From an uncultured Eubacteriales bacterium (GTDB taxonomy: Bacteria > Bacillota > Clostridia > Oscillospirales > Acutalibacteraceae): DNA of 10,923 nucleotides. Position 1 is the first letter of the stretch, and every line of letters begins with the position of its first letter. The DNA lies in the NCBI GenBank assembly GCA_900316925.1, contig ONEU01000059.1, positions 1 to 10,923 on the forward strand, given 5' to 3'. A model generated the notes under the pieces. The model did no database searches. It had not been told where the DNA came from and saw nothing but the letters and a program-made list of their open reading frames with translations. This document shows positions 7,442 to 10,923 of the stretch, piece after piece. A program made the translations under genes and the position numbers.

Positions 7442-7665
7442 TTCCGGGAAAGCATCATTTTCATTCTTTCGCCTTTCAAACACCCGATTTTATTGAATCA
7501 GGTGTCGTAATCACATAAAATTCATCTTTGCAGACGCTTTTTCTCCCCTTTGCTTTGTTCATAATTGCCACTCTCTGTCAGATTCTTTTTGTCACTTTAC
7601 AAAAAGTTTACAAAAAATAAACAAAAATATTCTTTCTTTTTTTTCAAAAAAATCAATCAAATACC
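7442..7665. other. AT-rich non-coding stretch with phased A-tracts upstream of the WYL gene promoter
   Basis: No gene seen. It contains a weak imperfect inverted repeat (7480-7489 with 7496-7505: ACACC-C-GATT / AATC-A-GGTGT). At 7596-7627 there are three near-copies of TTTACAAAAA spaced by about 11 bases, giving A-tracts in helical phase just upstream of a consensus promoter. Such phasing usually bends DNA and may raise promoter strength or provide a binding surface; that part is inference. Confidence 0.55.
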
Positions 7666-7694
7666 TTGATACCTTTTGTTGATAATGTTATAAT
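7666..7694 (+). promoter_or_regulatory. Promoter of the WYL regulator gene
   Basis: TTGATA (7666-7671), a 17-base spacer and perfect TATAAT (7689-7694), preceded by A-tracts. It implies a leader of about 165 bases before the start at 7866, in which I see no terminator hairpin or recognisable riboswitch. Confidence 0.8.
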
Positions 7695-7852
7695 GATTTT
7701 ATTAAGAAAATGTTACTTCCGCAGCTGTGTCGTCAATCAGGTTGTTTCAAAACGATCCATTTGTCATTCAACCAATAAATGTACCATCATATCCTTGATT
7801 CCGGCCGTATGAGCAGCTCATCCGACGGAGCAGGCGGAAGAAACGATATGAC

Positions 7853-7858
7853 GGAGGT
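7853..7858 (+). promoter_or_regulatory. Ribosome binding site fixing the start at 7866
   Basis: GGAGGT seven bases before ATG 7866. In-frame ATGs at 7779, 7809 and 7848 have no comparable site, and the 29 residues they could add (Ser/Gly-rich) do not look like part of the HTH domain. Confidence 0.7.
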
Positions 7859-7865
7859 GCCGGCT

Positions 7866-8933
7866 ATGTCAAAAGGCGATAACCGATTAAAAATACTCTA
7901 TGTCCTTGACGAACTTTCCAAATATAGTAAAGAACACGACGAAAGCAGCGATGACCGCTTTATCAGCGCTACCGAACTCATCGATATCTTGTTGTCCAAA
8001 TATCAACTGACGGCTGACAGAAAATCCATTTACAGCTATATCGAAAGTCTCATCAAATACGGTTACGATATCGAAAAAAACCGTAAGGGCTATTATCTGC
8101 GGCAGCATTACAGCAAGGAGGAAGCCGAGGAACAGTTTGAACTTCCGGAACTGGAACTGATCGTGGATGCCCTGAGCGCCTCCCGGTTCATTTCTGCCGA
8201 TAAGACCAAGAAAATCGTCCACAAGCTGGCGAAGCTCTCGGACGTGGACGGCGTTCGTCTGCACAACAGGAAGCTCTATCTCGAAAAGGCTGTCAAAAGT
8301 GATAACAGCTCCGTGATTTACAGCATTGACGCGATTTATCACGCCATCAATCATAATCAGAAGATCTCCTTTAAATATCAGGCCATCGTGGTCGATTATA
8401 ATGCTGTCCCCTCCAAGCTCGTTGCTACCTTCAAAAAGAATGCAGAAGGCGAGGATAAGCACTATGAACTGAGTCCTTTTGCCCTGGTCTGGAAAAACGA
8501 GTATTATTACGTTCTCTGCTATGATGCTGACAGCGAAAAAATCAAAACCTTCCGTGTGGATAAGATGAAGAACGTAAAGGCGTTGGAAGGTCAGCCGCGT
8601 GAAGGATCGAAAGTGTTTTCCAAAATTGATGTCAACGAATACGCCAACACGGCTTTCTATATGTTTGACGGAAAACCGATCAACATTACCCTGCGTGTCA
8701 GAAAAGATATGGCCGGTATCGTTGCCGACCGTTTCGGAAAGAATATCAATGTCTACCATGATGACGATGAGAATTATTTCCTTTGTACCGTCTGCGTTCA
8801 GAACAGCCACCAGTTCTATTCCTGGCTGAGCGGCTTTGAGGATCATATCCAGCTCACCTATCCGAAGGATGTACGGGAAGATTATATCCGATACCTGGAG
8901 AACCTTCTCAGCAGCTACAAAAAAGAATCCTGA
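7866..8933 (+). CDS. WYL-domain transcriptional regulator, 355 residues
   Basis: Cytoplasmic DNA-binding regulator. The N-terminal region (about 1-85) is a winged-helix/HTH of the type found in this family (RLKILYVLDELSKYS, then ISATELIDIL, DRKSIYSYIESL and a YGYDIEKNRKGYYL wing). The middle holds the WYL domain (about 147-240): KISFKYQ near 166-172, LSPFALVWKNEYYYVLCYD at 202-220 and IKTFRVDKMKNV at 226-237. The signature Trp-Tyr-Leu reads Tyr-Tyr-Val here. The C-terminus (about 270-350) fits the WCX extension. WYL domains are thought to sense nucleic acid or nucleotide ligands and control processes such as DNA-damage and phage-defence responses; the ligand and targets here are unknown. It is a single-gene unit with its own promoter and a long leader, which would allow autoregulation. 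Confidence 0.93.
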   Translation: MSKGDNRLKILYVLDELSKYSKEHDESSDDRFISATELIDILLSKYQLTADRKSIYSYIESLIKYGYDIEKNRKGYYLRQHYSKEEAEEQFELPELELIVDALSASRFISADKTKKIVHKLAKLSDVDGVRLHNRKLYLEKAVKSDNSSVIYSIDAIYHAINHNQKISFKYQAIVVDYNAVPSKLVATFKKNAEGEDKHYELSPFALVWKNEYYYVLCYDADSEKIKTFRVDKMKNVKALEGQPREGSKVFSKIDVNEYANTAFYMFDGKPINITLRVRKDMAGIVADRFGKNINVYHDDDENYFLCTVCVQNSHQFYSWLSGFEDHIQLTYPKDVREDYIRYLENLLSSYKKES

Positions 8934-8935
8934 TG

Positions 8936-8971
8936 AAAACTGCCGCAAAGCAAAGCTTGCGGCAGTTTTTT
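8936..8971. terminator. Bidirectional terminator between the WYL and asparaginase-like genes
   Basis: A 13-base-pair stem (AAAACTGCCGCAA with TTGCGGCAGTTTT) with an eight-base loop. The A-run on one side and T-run on the other let it stop transcription from both convergent genes, whose stops flank it within three bases. Confidence 0.9.
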
Positions 8972-8972
8972 A

Positions 8973-9980
8973 TCAGACTGTTTCAAAATAATAATCCCTG
9001 CTGACCCAATCCCTGCTGTCGGAATACAGATTACAAGCCAGCAGCAGCTTTGCATAGGCCGCTTCATCGGACAGATCGTAGAGCGGTATCGCCCCGTTTT
9101 TCACCAGGATATCGGTGCTTGCATACATCCCGGCGCTCCTCTTTGGAAAGGACGCCATATAAAACGGAATCCCCCGTTCCTCACATCGTTGGAGCAGCGT
9201 CAGGGCGCTGTTTTCCGGCTCACTGCAGGCAGTGGAGGAATGATAGGTGATCTGCAGCACAGCTCCCACCGACTCCGGCAGAGTAATCCGTTCATACGGC
9301 ATCGACGGATAAGGACGCAGCAGCAGTACCTCCTTTGATAGCGTCAACGGTTGTGTGAGCATCAGAGGCGAGTGGAAATTCACCAGTTCCTGTGCATCCG
9401 GTCTGGCCAGAAGCTGCCGGAAACAATCCCCCTTCACCAAACCGTAGGGCGTCCCGTCGAAGGACGAGAAGCAGCCGCTGTAGCGGTGACATTCACACAG
9501 TCTGGTAGGGATGTATACAGCGCAGCCGTCGGCTCCGGGATTCTGATAGACCGTAAAGATACCGCGGGCAAACGTCCGGATGAGCACCGCCGCCGCATGG
9601 AGATTCACAGCGGCATTGCTGTCGGGATGTTCCGGGACAAGGTTGGAAGCGGTGATGACCACCGGCTTCGGCAGATCGCTCAGACACATTGCCAGCATGG
9701 CGGAAGAATAGGAAAGTGTATCGCTGCCGTGGGTAATGATGATACCGTCATAGTCATCCAGCGGCATGGCGCGCAGGGTATTAACCAGCAGTTCCCAATG
9801 ATGGCAATTCAGATTCTCGCTCAGCAGATTCATCGGCTGGCAGACCGTCAGCTTCACGTCATCATGGTACCACTCCTCATAAACCGACAGTGCGCTACTC
9901 CCGTTATCGGGTGAAATAATCCCGTTTTTCAGTGAACTGCCGATAGTGCCTCCTGTCAGGACGGCAAGTATATGCTTCAT
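8973..9980 (-). CDS. Type I asparaginase/glutaminase-like protein, 335 residues
   Basis: Family enzymes hydrolyse L-asparagine (or a related amide) to the acid and ammonia. The N-terminal nucleophile loop is intact (TGGTIG at 9-14, Thr12 equivalent to E. coli AnsB Thr12). The second catalytic motif reads THGSDT (83-88) instead of THGTDT, so the triad Thr is Ser86, beside the expected Asp87. The stretch aligned by eye with AnsB Lys162 reads AVYIPTRL (154-161), placing Ile157 or nearby Arg160 where the catalytic Lys should be, followed by a short insertion. Length is normal for the family and there is no signal peptide, so it is cytoplasmic. The changes suggest a divergent subfamily, perhaps with a different amide substrate or reduced activity. 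Start is ATG 9980 with GAGAGGGGAT just upstream and a promoter of its own. The gene ends against a shared terminator. Confidence 0.88.
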   Translation of the reverse strand: MKHILAVLTGGTIGSSLKNGIISPDNGSSALSVYEEWYHDDVKLTVCQPMNLLSENLNCHHWELLVNTLRAMPLDDYDGIIITHGSDTLSYSSAMLAMCLSDLPKPVVITASNLVPEHPDSNAAVNLHAAAVLIRTFARGIFTVYQNPGADGCAVYIPTRLCECHRYSGCFSSFDGTPYGLVKGDCFRQLLARPDAQELVNFHSPLMLTQPLTLSKEVLLLRPYPSMPYERITLPESVGAVLQITYHSSTACSEPENSALTLLQRCEERGIPFYMASFPKRSAGMYASTDILVKNGAIPLYDLSDEAAYAKLLLACNLYSDSRDWVSRDYYFETV

Positions 9981-10009
9981 GGTGATCCCCTCTCTTTTAT
10001 GATAACCAT

Positions 10010-10038
10010 ATTATACCTCAAAACCCTCTCCCCGGCAA
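10010..10038 (-). promoter_or_regulatory. Promoter of the asparaginase-like gene
   Basis: On the minus strand, TTGCCG (10033-10038), a 17-base spacer and perfect TATAAT (10010-10015), about 30 bases before the start codon. The -35 abuts the first repeat unit of the intergenic array. Confidence 0.7.
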
Positions 10039-10320
10039 GCCGCCGTGTCTGTTTATTGATCATACAGTCCCTGTCAAGTGCGGGAATTGTAGCTGTAGGT
10101 TTTGGTATGAATAGTGCGCTGGCGTGCGGAAGTGAGTTGGATATGAGAAGGTATTTTCCCACGCGCGCACGGAAGCGCGTATCGGGTGCGGCAGCTTGCC
10201 GCCGTGTCTGCTTATTGATCATACAGTCCCTGACAAGCGCGGGAATTGTAGCTGTAGGTTTTGCATGAATAGTGCGCTGACGCACGGAAGTACGTATCGG
10301 GTGCGGCAGCTTGCCGCCCT
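10039..10320. repeat. Imperfect tandem repeat array with palindromic cores, intergenic
   Basis: A unit of about 95 bases (GCCGCCGTGTCTG, then TTATTGATCATACAGTCCCT, GGGAATTGTAGCTGTAGG and GAATAGTGCGCTG) occurs at 10039-10133 and 10198-10293. A 37-base piece (GCACGGAAG..CGTATCGGGTGCGGCAGCTTGCCGCC) precedes the second copy at 10167-10203 and recurs at 10284-10320. The spacing is 159 bases in the first interval and 117 in the second; the difference is an extra 42 bases (around 10134-10175) in the first. The core GCGGCA-GCT-TGCCGC (10188-10202, repeated near 10305-10319) is a perfect 6-bp hairpin. There is no T-run, no transposase and no direct coding sense: a plus and a minus reading frame through it merely repeat the same peptide. 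It looks like a dispersed intergenic repeat of REP or MITE type. Confidence 0.8.
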
Positions 10321-10327
10321 CTACACA

Positions 10328-10795
10328 CTAAGAAAGCTTCTCTCTCAAAAGCTCCCTTCCTTTGGAAAGTCTGCTTTTCACTGTTCCTTCGGGTATTCCG
10401 AGAATACGCTTGATTTCCGCTACAGAAAAGTCCTCTATGTAGTACAGCACAATGACCTCCCTGAATTTTACGGGGAGCTCTTCAAGCGCTATTCTGACTT
10501 CAATATCAACGACAGGTGATGGAGTGGACGGCTCCGTTGTATGATTGCTGTCCTCTATGCTTATGATTTTGCTGCGGCTTTTGAGCTGCTTATTGCAGAC
10601 GTTGATGAGTATCCTGACGAGCCAGGTGGAAAAATACTTCTCGTTTTTCAGCGAGGAGAGATTTTCGTAGGCGGTGAGGATCGCCGTTTGCACGGCGTCC
10701 TCACAATCGCTTTCGTTCCTTAGCATTGACATGGATACCCTGTAAAGAGTTTGTTCACTTTTTAGGACAAGATCGCTGAAGGTTTCCTTTGTCAT
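10328..10795 (-). CDS. ECF-type RNA polymerase sigma factor, 155 residues
   Basis: Alternative sigma factor that directs RNA polymerase to a small regulon. Sigma-70 region 2 covers about 5-70 (LYRVSMSMLRNESDCEDAV at 17-35, then YFSTWLVRILINVC at 54-67). Region 4 covers about 98-153 with a helix-turn-helix (FSVAEIKRILGIPEGTVKSR at 123-142). The linker between them is short and acidic/Ser-Thr-rich (80-97). Length is typical of the SigW/SigV class. I start it at ATG 10795, because GAGGTG lies six bases upstream; a GTG at 10804 would add MFT but overlaps that site. No anti-sigma gene follows on this strand: after the stop comes only the repeat array and then the separately promoted asparaginase-like gene. 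A partner may lie upstream, beyond the right edge. I see no autoregulatory promoter in the visible 119 bases upstream. Confidence 0.93.
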   Translation of the reverse strand: MTKETFSDLVLKSEQTLYRVSMSMLRNESDCEDAVQTAILTAYENLSSLKNEKYFSTWLVRILINVCNKQLKSRSKIISIEDSNHTTEPSTPSPVVDIEVRIALEELPVKFREVIVLYYIEDFSVAEIKRILGIPEGTVKSRLSKGRELLREKLS

Positions 10796-10801
10796 TGTGA
10801 A

Positions 10802-10807
10802 CACCTC
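10802..10807 (-). promoter_or_regulatory. Ribosome binding site of the sigma-factor gene
   Basis: GAGGTG on the minus strand, six bases before ATG 10795. It overlaps the TGA stop (10806-10808) of the upstream frame, which suggests translational coupling, and favours ATG 10795 over the GTG at 10804. Confidence 0.6.
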
Positions 10808-10923
10808 ACTCTTTAATCTTCACCATATAATTCTGATACTCTGCGTCTGATGCGTTGATAGCCGATAGGGAAAGGTATGTCATATCCGCAGCATCGTTTA
10901 CCCTGACATCGTTTTCCGTCATC
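10806..10923 (-). CDS. C-terminal end of an unidentified protein, cut by the right edge
   Basis: A minus-strand frame is open from the window edge to TGA at 10806-10808, 38 codons, ending DAEYQNYMVKIKE. It reads MTENDVRV...DMTYLSLSAIN...; the in-frame ATG at 10922 could even be a start of a tiny gene, but a truncated longer gene is more likely. The stop lies ten bases before the sigma-factor start and overlaps its ribosome binding site, consistent with one operon. No family recognised; with so little sequence the call is tentative. Confidence 0.4.
   Translation of the reverse strand, partial: MTENDVRVNDAADMTYLSLSAINASDAEYQNYMVKIKE

Noticed and set aside
7261..7479. A minus-strand frame with a long poly-proline stretch
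   Set aside because: It is the complement of the poly-Gly codons of the TPM-like gene and runs through the terminator.
9972..10285. Plus- and minus-strand frames of about 100 codons across the repeat array, encoding a duplicated peptide
   Set aside because: The internal peptide repeat simply reflects the DNA repeat. There is no ribosome binding site or codon preference, and the frames overlap the asparaginase promoter and start.
10039..10320. CRISPR array
   Set aside because: Repeats are about 95 bases, only two to three copies, without unique spacers of regular length, and no cas genes are present.

Overview
The window looks like chromosomal DNA from a low-to-mid GC anaerobic Firmicute, most likely a Clostridia/Ruminococcaceae-type gut bacterium. 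The reasons are near-consensus TTGACA/TATAAT promoters with 17-base spacers, strong AGGAGG ribosome binding sites, AT-rich gaps between mid-GC genes, and the gene families present. The assignment to a genus is inference only; there is no rRNA or other marker gene here.

Layout. (1) 1-4558, minus strand: the first 1519 residues of a large nonribosomal peptide synthetase (NRPS) that runs off the left edge, with order adenylation-carrier-condensation-adenylation-(carrier starts). The frame is open throughout. (2) 4559-4959: a 401-base gap with divergent promoters, an imperfect hairpin and a near-repeat across one promoter. (3) 4960-5184, plus: a 74-residue Gly-tailed small protein with its own promoter and a perfect terminator. 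(4) 5349-7402, plus: a two-gene operon with a 4-base ATGA overlap, encoding a double zinc-ribbon membrane protein and a secreted/membrane TPM-like protein with a poly-glycine tail, closed by a terminator. (5) 7403-7865: a 463-base AT-rich gap with phased A-tracts, a consensus promoter and a long leader. (6) 7866-8933, plus: a WYL-domain transcription regulator. (7) 8936-8971: a terminator shared with the convergent gene. (8) 8973-9980, minus: a type I asparaginase-like protein. (9) 9981-10327: its promoter and a block of imperfect tandem repeats with palindromic cores. (10) 10328-10795, minus: an ECF-type sigma factor, preceded by the end of another minus-strand reading frame that leaves the window on the right.

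How they fit together. The NRPS is the biosynthetic core, but only its first module and part of its second are visible, so the product cannot be named. Its first adenylation domain has no condensation domain in front of it and lacks the aspartate that normally holds the alpha-amino group, so the chain may start with something other than an ordinary amino acid. The small protein, the zinc-ribbon/TPM pair, the WYL regulator and the asparaginase each have their own promoter, and nothing in the sequence ties them to the NRPS pathway apart from proximity. The most noteworthy items are the unusual starter domain, the asparaginase with altered catalytic positions, the poly-Gly TPM protein and the intergenic repeat array.
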